From positions 248,001 to 312,000 of the forward strand of contig NZ_CANMUU010000001.1 in the NCBI RefSeq assembly GCF_947501165.1: a stretch of 64,000 nt of DNA. The letters run 5' to 3'. The notes below the pieces were generated by a model. The model did no database searches. It was not told the origin of the DNA and was given only the letters and a program-made list of their open reading frames with translations. How positions within the stretch are numbered: position 1 is the stretch's first letter; each line of letters begins with the position of its first letter. The DNA comes from an uncultured Allomuricauda sp. GTDB taxonomy: Bacteria > Bacteroidota > Bacteroidia > Flavobacteriales > Flavobacteriaceae. This document shows, one piece after another, positions 1 to 8,407 of this stretch. The position numbers and the translations under genes are program-made.

Positions 1-35
1 AAAGGCAAAATCATTCAATTAAAGAAGCCCAACAT

Positions 36-1469
36 ATGAAACAGATATTGATAACTCTGGTCTTATTGACACTTTTGTCTTCAACCTATTTAAGGTCACA
101 ACAGAAAGCACCTATTCTAACTGGAAAAGTAATAGTCTCAATATCAGAAGGAACTTTTGAATGTGATTTAACACTGAGTGAAATTCCTCAAATTGAAGAT
201 TACTTTATCCGATTAAATTCTGGTATGAACTTACTTCATATGAGAAGTAAAGACCCCGATGACTTTTTAATCTACTATAGAAAATCTCGCAGCGACAGTT
301 TGTCCACTGGCGAAAGCATTGCCTACTATTTTAGGGATAAGGACAAAAAAGGAAAGTTCTTACCAAAAACCATACAGTTTAAGTACGTAGGAAAATTTCC
401 AGTGGTAAAAGATACTCTAATGAATTACGCAAGAAAAGATTGGAAGGGCAATATAGCTTTCAATCAAAATGCTGTTCGTTCAGACGGGCGCCAATCTGCC
501 TGGTATCCCATATTATATGATATTAAAAACGACAAGGTATTTGAAAGGGTAAAATACGATATTGAAGTTACCTGCCCAGATTGTAGCACTTTATATGTTA
601 ACGGCAACAAACCAATTAATGCCAAATCACATGATTTCAAGAGCATGTATGCTCAAGAATTGGTACTCTTCTGTGGGAATTATGATTTTAAAAAATTAGA
701 CAACACTTATTTCTTGAACTCTGGATTTAGTCAAAATGAAGTAAAAGAATTTGGCGAGCTTATAAATTCATACAAGCAATACTATGCTAGAAATCTTAAA
801 ATCACATTTGATGAATCGGTCAGTTTTATTCAAACCACGCCTATTTCTAAAAAGGATGGTTGGATGTTCGTGTCGTATCCCACAATAGTAAGTATAGGTT
901 GGCAAAATGGGTTGAGAAGTATCCTTGAACCTGAGTATCAGAATTTTTACAGACCATTTATTGCCCATGAGTTAGGCCACCTCTATTTTGGAACTCTAAA
1001 GATGTTCAATAGTGAACTTGGAGATATGATGAGTGAAGGCTTTGCAGAATTTCTGTCATTGGTCCTAACAAGGAATTTAATTGGTGAAAAGACCTACAGG
1101 GAACTGATTGACAAAAAAATCAAGAATCTTGAAAATTTTAATGCTATCCCTTTTGCCAAGATAAAATCTCACTCAGAGTATAATAATAGACAACTTTATG
1201 TCTATGATTATGCACCACTTATATTCCTGGCCATGGAAAGTGAAATTGGAGAAAAAAAAATGTGGAGTTGGCTGAATATAATTTTGACCGCTGACACGCG
1301 ATTCACCAATTACGATTTTTTAACATCTACGCTTAAACAGGCAATAAACAACGACAAGAAATACAATGCATTAAAAACCAAGTACTTTGAAACCGAAAAA
1401 TCGTTCGAGAATGTGATTGAGGTGTTAAAGTCGAAACAAAGGAAGAATAATAAAAATGGTGATGGGTAA
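36..1469 (+). CDS. Secreted gluzincin-type metallopeptidase-like protein
   Basis: The 477-residue protein starts with an N-terminal signal peptide ending near the SQQK stretch, so it is exported. A zinc-peptidase motif HELGH is at about residues 311-315. A glutamate 19 residues further on, in the segment MSEGFAEFL (about E334), fits the third zinc ligand of the HExxH-(18)-E gluzincin (M1-like) arrangement. The N-terminal 200 residues look like a beta-rich domain as in M1 aminopeptidases, but I see no GAMEN-like motif. It is probably a peptidase of the periplasm or cell surface, with unknown substrate. It stands alone, with a 218-nt gap to the next gene. The metallopeptidase fold is well supported; activity is inferred. 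Confidence 0.75.
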   Translation: MKQILITLVLLTLLSSTYLRSQQKAPILTGKVIVSISEGTFECDLTLSEIPQIEDYFIRLNSGMNLLHMRSKDPDDFLIYYRKSRSDSLSTGESIAYYFRDKDKKGKFLPKTIQFKYVGKFPVVKDTLMNYARKDWKGNIAFNQNAVRSDGRQSAWYPILYDIKNDKVFERVKYDIEVTCPDCSTLYVNGNKPINAKSHDFKSMYAQELVLFCGNYDFKKLDNTYFLNSGFSQNEVKEFGELINSYKQYYARNLKITFDESVSFIQTTPISKKDGWMFVSYPTIVSIGWQNGLRSILEPEYQNFYRPFIAHELGHLYFGTLKMFNSELGDMMSEGFAEFLSLVLTRNLIGEKTYRELIDKKIKNLENFNAIPFAKIKSHSEYNNRQLYVYDYAPLIFLAMESEIGEKKMWSWLNIILTADTRFTNYDFLTSTLKQAINNDKKYNALKTKYFETEKSFENVIEVLKSKQRKNNKNGDG

Positions 1470-1598
1470 ATATCTGTTGTCCATTACTTGCCAGAACACT
1501 CAAAATCATATTAAAATATAATTGAATTCGTACCCGCTCAAAATAAAATAACAGACCATGTGGACAATTTTAATGCTATGGGATAAGTAGCAAAACAC

Positions 1599-1691
1599 AT
1601 GAAATTCAAGAAATTGATATGCAAATTGGATGAAAAATCAATTAAAGCATTTGAACTACTACTGAAAACATTTGAAGCAATAATAGCATGA
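1599..1691 (+). CDS. Possible 30-residue ORF coupled to the next gene
   Basis: A short ATG-started ORF runs 30 codons (MKFKKLICKLDEK to FEAIIA) and its TGA overlaps the ATG of the downstream gene in an ATGA arrangement. The peptide is lysine-rich and amphipathic. It may be a leader peptide, the relic tail of a lost gene, or chance in AT-rich DNA. No family is recognised. Confidence 0.2.
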   Translation: MKFKKLICKLDEKSIKAFELLLKTFEAIIA

Positions 1692-2518
1692 AAAACACAT
1701 TACTAACTACTGCTTTCTTGGGATTGACATTAATCGGCCTTGGCCAAGATGTAAAAGAAGATTCACCTACCCCCAGGGATTCAAGAAAAATTCAAGTTTT
1801 AAATTTGGCCACTTTCCATATGCGTCCTACACCTGACGAAAACTCGGTAGAATTTGATAATTCTGATAAGGAAGCCTTAATGGAAACACGTCAAATAAGT
1901 AGACTCCTAGCCAAGTTTAAGCCCACGGTAATCTGCGTTGAGATAGAGCCTTCAGAAAACGATAAGCTCAACAGAGCATACAACAAGTTTGTGATCGACT
2001 CGATTTCTGATAAAATCTATGCTGGCGAAATAAATCTTTTAGCATTTGAGATTGGGAGACTTTGTAAAGTGGATAGCATCTATGGAATAAACCATAAAAT
2101 GAATTACGATTACAATATCAATGATAAAATAACGAACACCTTAGACCCCATAACATTTGAAGCCTACAATGAAAACCCTCTGATGTCGGCGCCAAGCAAA
2201 ATGACCTTGCTCAATACAATGAATACCTTGGATAAGCTAAGGACAATTAACATGGAAGATTTCTTGGATTTCCTGATTATTGAAAACGCGGATATGTTAA
2301 CGCATGTGGGGACTAAAAACAATTTTGAAGGTGCTGATGAAGCCGCTAAGTTTTATCAACGAAACTTGAGGATGTATTCCAATTTAAATAGGGTCCCTGT
2401 AACTAATAGGGATAGGATTCTAATCATTATGGGAGGTTCTCACACTGCATTTTTCAGGGAATTTTTAAAACGGAGTCCTAAGTATGAAGTGGTTAATGCA
2501 GGAGACTACTTGAAGTAA
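1688..2518 (+). CDS. Secreted DUF5694/TraB-like protein
   Basis: This 276-residue protein has a signal peptide (to about residue 20, cut near LGQD). The segment NLATFHMRPTPDENSVEF near residues 38-55 and the later VICVEIEPSEND and IMGGSHTAFFREFL segments resemble the Bacteroidota DUF5694 family. That family is TraB/haem-uptake-like, and the histidine and acidic residues may form an active site. The function is not known. The gene stands on its own after a 30-codon ORF. The family assignment is from memory of the motif pattern. Confidence 0.6.
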   Translation: MKNTLLTTAFLGLTLIGLGQDVKEDSPTPRDSRKIQVLNLATFHMRPTPDENSVEFDNSDKEALMETRQISRLLAKFKPTVICVEIEPSENDKLNRAYNKFVIDSISDKIYAGEINLLAFEIGRLCKVDSIYGINHKMNYDYNINDKITNTLDPITFEAYNENPLMSAPSKMTLLNTMNTLDKLRTINMEDFLDFLIIENADMLTHVGTKNNFEGADEAAKFYQRNLRMYSNLNRVPVTNRDRILIIMGGSHTAFFREFLKRSPKYEVVNAGDYLK

Positions 2519-2593
2519 AACACTTGTCCGTTTTTTACAATGGATTCAGATTTCATAATCCCAAATTTGTACCATAATATTAAACAAGTTGTC

Positions 2594-3061
2594 ATGAAGA
2601 AATATGTTTATCTAATGGGAGCCCTAATGCTCACCACACAACTATTTTCCCAAACCAATGTTGAATCCCAAAAACAAAACAAAATGAAATTGAATGCTGG
2701 AATCGTAACATCAAAAATCAAAGAGACAAAGGAGTTTTATCAAAACAACTTAGGTTTTGGAGTAACCTTTGAAAATGAGTTTTATCTCCTTATGCACACG
2801 CCAAACCATACGGCTCAACTAAGCTTTTTACTCCCTAATCATCCATCACAGCAACCTTTGTTTCAGTCCGAGTTCAATGGCAGTGGAATGTACTTGACCA
2901 TTGAGGTTGATGATGTAGACACCCTTTATGAATCACTTATTGAAAAAGGTGTAGATATTGAGATAGCGCTTAGGGATGAGCCCTGGGGTGATCGTCATTT
3001 TGCCATCAAAGACCCTAATGGTATTGGGATTGATCTGGTAAAGTATTCAGCACCCAATTAA
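2594..3061 (+). CDS. Secreted glyoxalase/bleomycin-resistance (VOC) family protein
   Basis: I chose the ATG at 2594 over an upstream in-frame ATG at 2540, because MKKYVYLMGALMLTTQLFSQ is a clear signal peptide directly after it. The remaining 130 or so residues form a single VOC domain: KMKLNAGIVTSKIKETKEFYQNNLGF, then LTIEVDDVDTLYESLIEKG and FAIKDPNGIGIDLVKY. VOC proteins use a metal to act on, or bind, small molecules. An exported VOC protein is less common than a cytoplasmic one, and the substrate is unknown. A terminator-like hairpin follows at 3112. Confidence 0.75.
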   Translation: MKKYVYLMGALMLTTQLFSQTNVESQKQNKMKLNAGIVTSKIKETKEFYQNNLGFGVTFENEFYLLMHTPNHTAQLSFLLPNHPSQQPLFQSEFNGSGMYLTIEVDDVDTLYESLIEKGVDIEIALRDEPWGDRHFAIKDPNGIGIDLVKYSAPN

Positions 3062-3111
3062 ACTCCAAATTGTATTTTATTAATTGATGAAATCCTACAT
3101 TCAGGGTGCTT

Positions 3112-3156
3112 AAAAAGTCGTTCAGAGAAAAAAGTAAACTTCTCGGACGACTTTTT
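3112..3156. terminator. Rho-independent terminator-like hairpin, copy 1
   Basis: The arms AAAAAGTCGT (3112-3121) and ACGACTTTTT (3147-3156) are exact reverse complements. Inside them GAGAA pairs with TTCTC. A-tract and T-tract flanks make it usable from both strands. It lies between the VOC gene and the PD40 gene. A close relative is at 4611. Confidence 0.7.
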
Positions 3157-3199
3157 ACATTTTACTCTCGAATAAGAACGGTCAATAAAAACCAGTATT

Positions 3200-4177
3200 A
3201 TGAAATTTCCAACTCTATTATTCATTTCAAGCTTAGCAATAGGCTTGAAGCTTGTCGCCCAAGAAAATCAATTGAATAAAATTCTAGAAAATCTCAAGGT
3301 TGAATTGGTGCAGCCTGAGACCATATCTACTAAAGATTTTGAATTCGGGACATCCGTATCACCTGATGGGAATGAATTTTTCTTTGTAAAAGGCTTGCCA
3401 AGGTTCGGACGAACAGTGATTGTTTACTGCAAGTGGAAGGATACTAGTTGGTCGCCACCTTTTGTCGCCCAATTTTCTGGAAAGTACAATGACACCAATC
3501 CTTATTTCTCAAAGGATGGCAAAAGACTCTATTTTACATCAGATAGACCAACACAAAATCCAAACATTCAAGGAAGAAACTTTTGGTATGTGGAGCGTGC
3601 AACATATGGGTGGTCCGAGCCTAAAGTTGTACCAGGGAGTATAAATGATCAATACGATATTGTTTATCCTACGATTCAATTAGACGGCACCGTCCATTTT
3701 GTATCTTGGAATAGACCGGACTCACAAAATGGGGACATTTACATATCAAAATTTAAAAACGGGGCATATACTTCGCCAGAATTGGTTGAGGAATTGAATA
3801 CTATCTCAAGTGATGCCGACCCAGAACCAAGCAATGATGGACAGTTCATGTTTTTAACTAGTACCAGAGAAGGGGGACTTGGACATTATGATCTTTACGT
3901 ATTTAAGAAGAAAGAAAACGGTAAATGGGGAAAAGCCATTAATCTTGGAAATAAGGTAAACTCACGGGGTATGGATTCTGACCCTATCCTAAGTCCTGAT
4001 GGACAAACACTTTATTTTTCTAGTGATAGATTACTGTATGCCGATGTTTCTGACCAAACGTTTAAGAGCTATGATGATATCCGTTCCTTTTACAATCAAA
4101 TACTTAATGGCGCAATGAATATATACAAGGTGGATATTAGTGAGCTCTTATCTTTTCTTAGAGAAGCAGACTTCTAG
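3200..4177 (+). CDS. Secreted PD40 (WD40-like) beta-propeller protein
   Basis: The 325-residue protein has an N-terminal signal peptide ending near KLVAQ. It carries several PD40 repeats of the type SPDGNEFFFVKG, SKDGKRLYFTSDR, SNDGQFMFLTSTREGG and SPDGQTLYFSSDR, as in TolB-like propellers. Such proteins are usually exported scaffolds or binding modules; no catalytic residues can be named. A second PD40 protein lies at 20276-21175. The two share the architecture but clearly differ in sequence. Confidence 0.75.
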   Translation: MKFPTLLFISSLAIGLKLVAQENQLNKILENLKVELVQPETISTKDFEFGTSVSPDGNEFFFVKGLPRFGRTVIVYCKWKDTSWSPPFVAQFSGKYNDTNPYFSKDGKRLYFTSDRPTQNPNIQGRNFWYVERATYGWSEPKVVPGSINDQYDIVYPTIQLDGTVHFVSWNRPDSQNGDIYISKFKNGAYTSPELVEELNTISSDADPEPSNDGQFMFLTSTREGGLGHYDLYVFKKKENGKWGKAINLGNKVNSRGMDSDPILSPDGQTLYFSSDRLLYADVSDQTFKSYDDIRSFYNQILNGAMNIYKVDISELLSFLREADF

Positions 4178-4677
4178 AAATTCTTGTAATTAAAGCTAAA
4201 ACGATTCTACTCTATTCTTTAAAAAAACCTTAAAAACTATATCTGTGTTCCTATAATTTCATTGGGCCTCTATTGGTTAATATAATTGTCTACTTTTTGT
4301 TGACCCATTCTCAACATTGATAATTTATTGATATATCGAAATAACGATATAAGTAACCCAGCAATAATTCACAATTTACTTAGCGCTGCAATTGACTATC
4401 AAATATGAGAGCAATTTACATTTTTAAACGGATAATTTATAGAGCCCAATAAAAATTTATTAAGGATTGCTCACTCATAAAAAACCTAAGCCAACATTTA
4501 ATTTGCAAGTGAAAATGCAAATGATATTGGTCTTAGCCTTGTAAAACATTCAACAACAGATTAGGAATTTCTGAGAAAGATAATCAAGAAAATCTACCGA
4601 TTAGATTGCTAAAAAAGTCGTTGGGAGAAAAAATTAAGGGTTCTCTTATGGCTTTTTTACTTTTTGAGTTTAATCCA
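4178..4677. other. AT-rich intergenic stretch of about 500 nt
   Basis: No convincing gene is present in either strand. The right end contains the degenerate hairpin at 4611-4658. An open frame from 4606 runs into the next gene, but it would translate through that hairpin, so I do not accept 4606 as the start. Confidence 0.5.
4611..4658. repeat. Second, degenerate copy of the 3112 hairpin
   Basis: The left half (AAAAAGTCGTT, then GAGAAAAAA) and the TTCTC and CTTTTTTAC parts match the hairpin at 3112-3156 almost base for base. The outer right arm is changed, so only AAAAAAG/CTTTTTT and GAGAA/TTCTC still pair. It may still act as a weak terminator. Confidence 0.55.
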
Positions 4678-5796
4678 ATGATAAAATCCATGAGACGCCC
4701 ATTCAAAGTAGATTCATTGTTCATCTTGATGGCAATTTGTCTTATCTCATGCTCAGAACAAGAAGAAAAGGAATTCGTAAATAGAATTGGATATTACTCC
4801 AAACTTACAGGAATCATATCACCCTATTTAGAGTATAATCCAAGAGGAGAAATATCAGAGGATAGTATCCTATTTTTCACCCACTATCAGGTGGTTTCGG
4901 GAAAAGAGGGGAAGCTTCAGGAAATAACGTACTTCGTTAATGGGAAGCCAAATAATGAGTCTTATTACGGAACCCATAAAGTGAGCTATGAATATTCGGA
5001 TTCGACCATGTCAAGGACCTATTACGATGAAAAGAACCGTAAAAGCTATTTATGGCGACATTATTATCAAGGCAGGAATATTCATAAAGAGGTTTTCTAT
5101 TTAGATTCCAATGGTAATAAATCTAAATTGATTCTTTTGGATTCGCTTGGCAAGAGGGTTTCAACAGGTCTGGGAGCCTATGAGTATCAATGGCAGACCC
5201 TTAGTGATACGGCATTTGTGCAAAAACAATTTGATAGAGATGGTAAACCAAACATACTCACAAACTACTTTCCTTTTTATACTTCAAAAATAACCATAGA
5301 TGACAAAGGCGATTTATATGGAATCTATAATGTAAATGACGTTGACCATAAAATTGAGATGAACAGTAGTACCGGATATGCCAAGGTTATCTTTGATTTC
5401 GATATACATGGTAATGAAATGGGTTGGGAATTTCATGATACCGAAGGAAATCTTGTAAATCGCAGTCCCATTGAAAACACGGACTATGGCTATGCGCAAT
5501 GGCTTTATGAGAACAATGTTTGGGAGGACCGGAAAAAAGGACTTCTAAAATACTTCGAACAGAATCTTTATAATGCAACTGGAGAACCGGCCAATGACAA
5601 TGACTCTATACATAAGACAACGTATTTCTTGAACGACAATTTTCAATTGGATTCCATATTGCGATATAATAAATATGGGATTCCTCAAGGAAACATGTCC
5701 ACCAATATTTTCAGAACAGAATTTAAATATGACCCTGACGGGAATAGGGTTGATGTGGTCGACTATGATATCGATGGGAATGTCATTAAAGGATAG
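4678..5796 (+). CDS. Lipoprotein with YD/MORN-like repeats, unknown function
   Basis: Translation probably starts at ATG 4678 or 4690, giving a positively charged N-terminus (SMRRPFK), a hydrophobic stretch and a lipobox LISC. The mature protein would then be a lipid-anchored envelope protein. The rest, about 350 residues, is rich in Y, D, N and G. It has short recurring units such as VSYEYSDSTMSRTYYDEKN, QKQFDRDGKPN, FDFDIHGNEMGWEF and FKYDPDGNRVDVVDYD, reminiscent of YD or YwqK-type repeats. I do not recognise a catalytic domain. It lies downstream of the repeated hairpin and upstream of another envelope protein gene. Confidence 0.6.
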   Translation: MIKSMRRPFKVDSLFILMAICLISCSEQEEKEFVNRIGYYSKLTGIISPYLEYNPRGEISEDSILFFTHYQVVSGKEGKLQEITYFVNGKPNNESYYGTHKVSYEYSDSTMSRTYYDEKNRKSYLWRHYYQGRNIHKEVFYLDSNGNKSKLILLDSLGKRVSTGLGAYEYQWQTLSDTAFVQKQFDRDGKPNILTNYFPFYTSKITIDDKGDLYGIYNVNDVDHKIEMNSSTGYAKVIFDFDIHGNEMGWEFHDTEGNLVNRSPIENTDYGYAQWLYENNVWEDRKKGLLKYFEQNLYNATGEPANDNDSIHKTTYFLNDNFQLDSILRYNKYGIPQGNMSTNIFRTEFKYDPDGNRVDVVDYDIDGNVIKG

Positions 5797-5879
5797 TTTT
5801 CGAAAAAGTGAGTTTAAGTTTGATGAAAAAGAAATATAGCCCCATAAATACTTCTAACAATATCTCGTAAAGCGATTAA

Positions 5880-6833
5880 ATGAAAAAGTTTTTGTTGGTC
5901 ATCCTAAGTTCTATTTCTTACTTCTACTTAGCAGCGCATCCTGGAATTGGAATGGTATATGATGGGGAACGATTTATTTACTACACAGACTTACAGCATG
6001 TATGGAAATTAGATACAAAATCCGGTATTTCAGAAATTTTCGTTGAGGATGTACATAGCCATGAATTAGCACTTGACAATGCAGGAAATATTTACGGTGA
6101 ACACTATTGGTATGTGGAGTCTGAGCAAAAATTCAAAAACTACATTTGGCGTGCTAACCATAAAGGAGTTACCCGAAAGATTCGTGACAATCAATATGGG
6201 GAAAATGATGATTTCAGTTTCATTATAGATCGAAACTTCTCGAGTTATGAGATTAGAAAAGGCTTGAATGAACATGAAATCGTTTTGAGGGACTCATTGC
6301 AAGAAAAAGTATTGGCCCAACTAAAGCTCGATAATCCAACATGGAAGTACCTCAGCCATAACGATGATTTTTTATTTGTTGATTATCCTTCGATTTACAG
6401 GCTAAAAGATGGTACTGTATCCATAGTGTCAAAAGATATTTCCTCAACAAGATTTCCTTTTTCCTTTGTTGGCAAGGAACACAATATCTACGGGATTTGG
6501 ACTGATAAAGAAGAAAACGTTTATGTCGCGCTTTACGGTGGTCGAGAAATAAGGCGAATTAATGCAAAAGGAGAAAGCGATAGGATAATGAGAAGTGCCT
6601 TTTTATGGTCACCAATCAATGGAATCTTCGATAGTGACAAAAATCTTTGGGTAATGGAATGCAAGGTTGGAGGGAAAATCAGGGTAAGAAAAATAATGCA
6701 GAACAAACTTTCCGCGCAAAAGTCTTTCCTTCAGGAAAATTTGGTGATTGGAGTCATTTTAATTTCCTTTTTAGTTATCATTTTTAAGAGAATTGGCATT
6801 ACACAGTTGAGAAAATTAAATCTCAAAACTTAG
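5880..6833 (+). CDS. Exported propeller-like protein with C-terminal membrane anchor
   Basis: The 317-residue protein has a signal peptide cut near YLAAHP. Its central part looks like a beta-propeller: WKLDTKSGISEIFVED, LALDNAGNIYGEHYW and YGIWTDKEENVYVALYGGREIRRINAKGE resemble NHL/SMP-30-type blades. A single transmembrane segment (VIGVILISFLVIIFKRIG) is at the C-terminus, followed by basic residues, so the bulk faces outside the inner membrane. Function is unknown. It starts 83 nt after the preceding lipoprotein gene and may be co-transcribed with it. Confidence 0.6.
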   Translation: MKKFLLVILSSISYFYLAAHPGIGMVYDGERFIYYTDLQHVWKLDTKSGISEIFVEDVHSHELALDNAGNIYGEHYWYVESEQKFKNYIWRANHKGVTRKIRDNQYGENDDFSFIIDRNFSSYEIRKGLNEHEIVLRDSLQEKVLAQLKLDNPTWKYLSHNDDFLFVDYPSIYRLKDGTVSIVSKDISSTRFPFSFVGKEHNIYGIWTDKEENVYVALYGGREIRRINAKGESDRIMRSAFLWSPINGIFDSDKNLWVMECKVGGKIRVRKIMQNKLSAQKSFLQENLVIGVILISFLVIIFKRIGITQLRKLNLKT

Positions 6834-6897
6834 ATAACAAAGGAACAGAATGCCGGAATACATTAAAAAACAAAATCTTTAATTTTCTCATAGTTGA

Positions 6898-7023
6898 TTG
6901 CACAACAAAGGCATTCAAACATTTATTATCGAAAAGATTCTGTACAGTTCATTCCCCATTAAATATCTTAGGCGAATTGTGAGACCTGGTAAAATAGGCC
7001 CATGGAAAAACTATTTTGTTTAA
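6898..7023 (+). pseudogene. Possible coding remnant without a start
   Basis: The 343-nt gap between genes holds a 41-codon open stretch ending in TAA at 7021. It reads ...FIIEKILYSSFPIKYLRRI... to ...GPWKNYFV, with a protein-like composition. It has no ATG; a stop codon precedes TTG at 6898. It may be the tail of a decayed gene or chance. The family is not recognised. The rest of the gap is AT-rich and featureless. Confidence 0.25.
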
Positions 7024-7176
7024 GTATGTTAAGTACAGTAAGTTGATTAAGTAACGTACTTGTTATTTCTCAATATTTTCATTTAATTTAAATCAAGTCT
7101 TAAACGTAAGTTGTTTTTAACCCTTTTGGATAACAAAACATTCTTTTAAGGAACAACAAAATTAAAGCAAAGTTTC

Positions 7177-8304
7177 ATGGAGCATCTGACCTATCCTGGA
7201 TTGGGTATCATCCTTGTCTTGATGGTCTTTATTCTGGCCAAAAGGAAAAAGATACCAAGCGATTGGTGGCTGTTTGCGGTTTTGTTTGCCATGGGTATCA
7301 AGTTTATTGGCTTCATATTGCCCTACGACTTTAGCATATGGACGTATTGCATACAATCGCTTACTGAATTCTACTTCTTCCCTCTCTTATTGATATATGG
7401 ACTGGTCCTTATTTCGCCCAATCAAAAATTCAAGCCTATTTGGCTGTGGAGTTTCAGTCTTGCCGTGGTATTTACACTATTTCTCATCTATGATATGGGT
7501 ATTGCCAAGCGCACGACAACAGTTGAGGAAATCCAAGAGATTTATGAGTCGGCCCCCATGAATTATCTGCTCTTTTACATAGCACATTATGTATACCAGA
7601 TTGTACTCCTCATCTGGTTTCTCAATAAATTAAGAGCTTACAATACATCTTTGAAAGGAAACTTCTCGAATATCGATAACCTCAACATGAACTGGTTAAA
7701 GAATTTTACCAAGGCCTATCTTTTTACGGTCTGTCTCGCAATGACCATAACGCTCTTAAGACATATAGAACAACCTTCATATGAAGGGCTTTTGTCTTAT
7801 TTGTTTTATTTGAGTCTCACCATCGCATTGTTCTATGTCTGCTTTCATGGCATTAGACATTATGCTATAGCGGACTTCAAGGCTGCTGAGGATCACAACA
7901 GTGATATTCAAAAAGCTACCGAAAAATACAGGTCTTCCTCAATGACCGAAGAAAAGATAAATGCTCTTTATGGTCAAATCACGAAGCTTTTTGAAGATGA
8001 AAAATGGTTTCTGGAACCCCAACTCCGTGTTGATGCCTTGGCGAAAGAATTGCAGGTTACCACGCATCAGATATCCCAAACCATCAATTCAAAGGCCAAC
8101 AAAACCTTTTACGATTTTGTAAACCACTACCGAGTTGATCATCTGAAAGAGGAACTGACCAAACCTGATAACAGACAGTACACAATTTTAGCCCTCGGTT
8201 TGGAAAGTGGCTTCAATTCCAAATCTTCCTTGAATAGAATCTTCAAGGAAACCACTGGCTTTACCCCTTTGCAGTATCAAAGAATGCATATGCGGGTTGC
8301 ATAA
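7177..8304 (+). CDS. AraC-family regulator with membrane-spanning N-terminus
   Basis: The first 230 or so residues hold about six to seven hydrophobic segments (for example YPGLGIILVLMVFILAKRK, FYFFPLLLIYGLVLI, SYLFYLSLTIALFYVCFHG). The C-terminal 110 residues are an AraC-type double helix-turn-helix: VDALAKELQVTTHQISQTINSKANKTFYDFVNHYRVDHLKEEL and LALGLESGFNSKSSLNRIFKETTGFTPLQYQ. Such proteins sense a signal at the membrane and bind DNA from there, but the signal is unknown. Two contiguous inverted repeats lie directly downstream, before a lipoprotein gene, and could be its target. A related protein is at 11527. Confidence 0.85.
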   Translation: MEHLTYPGLGIILVLMVFILAKRKKIPSDWWLFAVLFAMGIKFIGFILPYDFSIWTYCIQSLTEFYFFPLLLIYGLVLISPNQKFKPIWLWSFSLAVVFTLFLIYDMGIAKRTTTVEEIQEIYESAPMNYLLFYIAHYVYQIVLLIWFLNKLRAYNTSLKGNFSNIDNLNMNWLKNFTKAYLFTVCLAMTITLLRHIEQPSYEGLLSYLFYLSLTIALFYVCFHGIRHYAIADFKAAEDHNSDIQKATEKYRSSSMTEEKINALYGQITKLFEDEKWFLEPQLRVDALAKELQVTTHQISQTINSKANKTFYDFVNHYRVDHLKEELTKPDNRQYTILALGLESGFNSKSSLNRIFKETTGFTPLQYQRMHMRVA

Positions 8305-8331
8305 AGTAATGACCATTTTACCGCTAAAGCT

Positions 8332-8353
8332 GTCCCAAACTACCGTTTGGGAC
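8332..8353. promoter_or_regulatory. Perfect inverted repeat, 9-bp arms
   Basis: GTCCCAAAC (8332-8340) and GTTTGGGAC (8345-8353) are separated by 4 nt. There is no following T-run, so this is not a typical terminator. It lies 27 nt after the AraC regulator gene and abuts a second inverted repeat. It could be an operator or an RNA hairpin. Confidence 0.55.
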
Positions 8354-8393
8354 GATTGATGACTAGGACTTTCCCAATTTTGGGTCATCAATC
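8354..8393. promoter_or_regulatory. Perfect inverted repeat, 10-bp arms, upstream of lipoprotein
   Basis: GATTGATGAC (8354-8363) pairs with GTCATCAATC (8384-8393). The 20-nt loop itself contains CCCAATTTTGGG. It ends 14 nt before the start codon at 8408, so the structure would overlap the 5' leader of the lipoprotein mRNA. It directly follows the 8332 repeat. Confidence 0.55.
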
Positions 8394-8407
8394 AAAAATC
8401 ACAAATC

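Noticed and set aside
4606..4677. Start of the lipoprotein gene at 4606
   Set aside because: This extension would be translated through the terminator-like hairpin at 4611-4658 and would spoil the lipoprotein signal that begins at 4678 or 4690.
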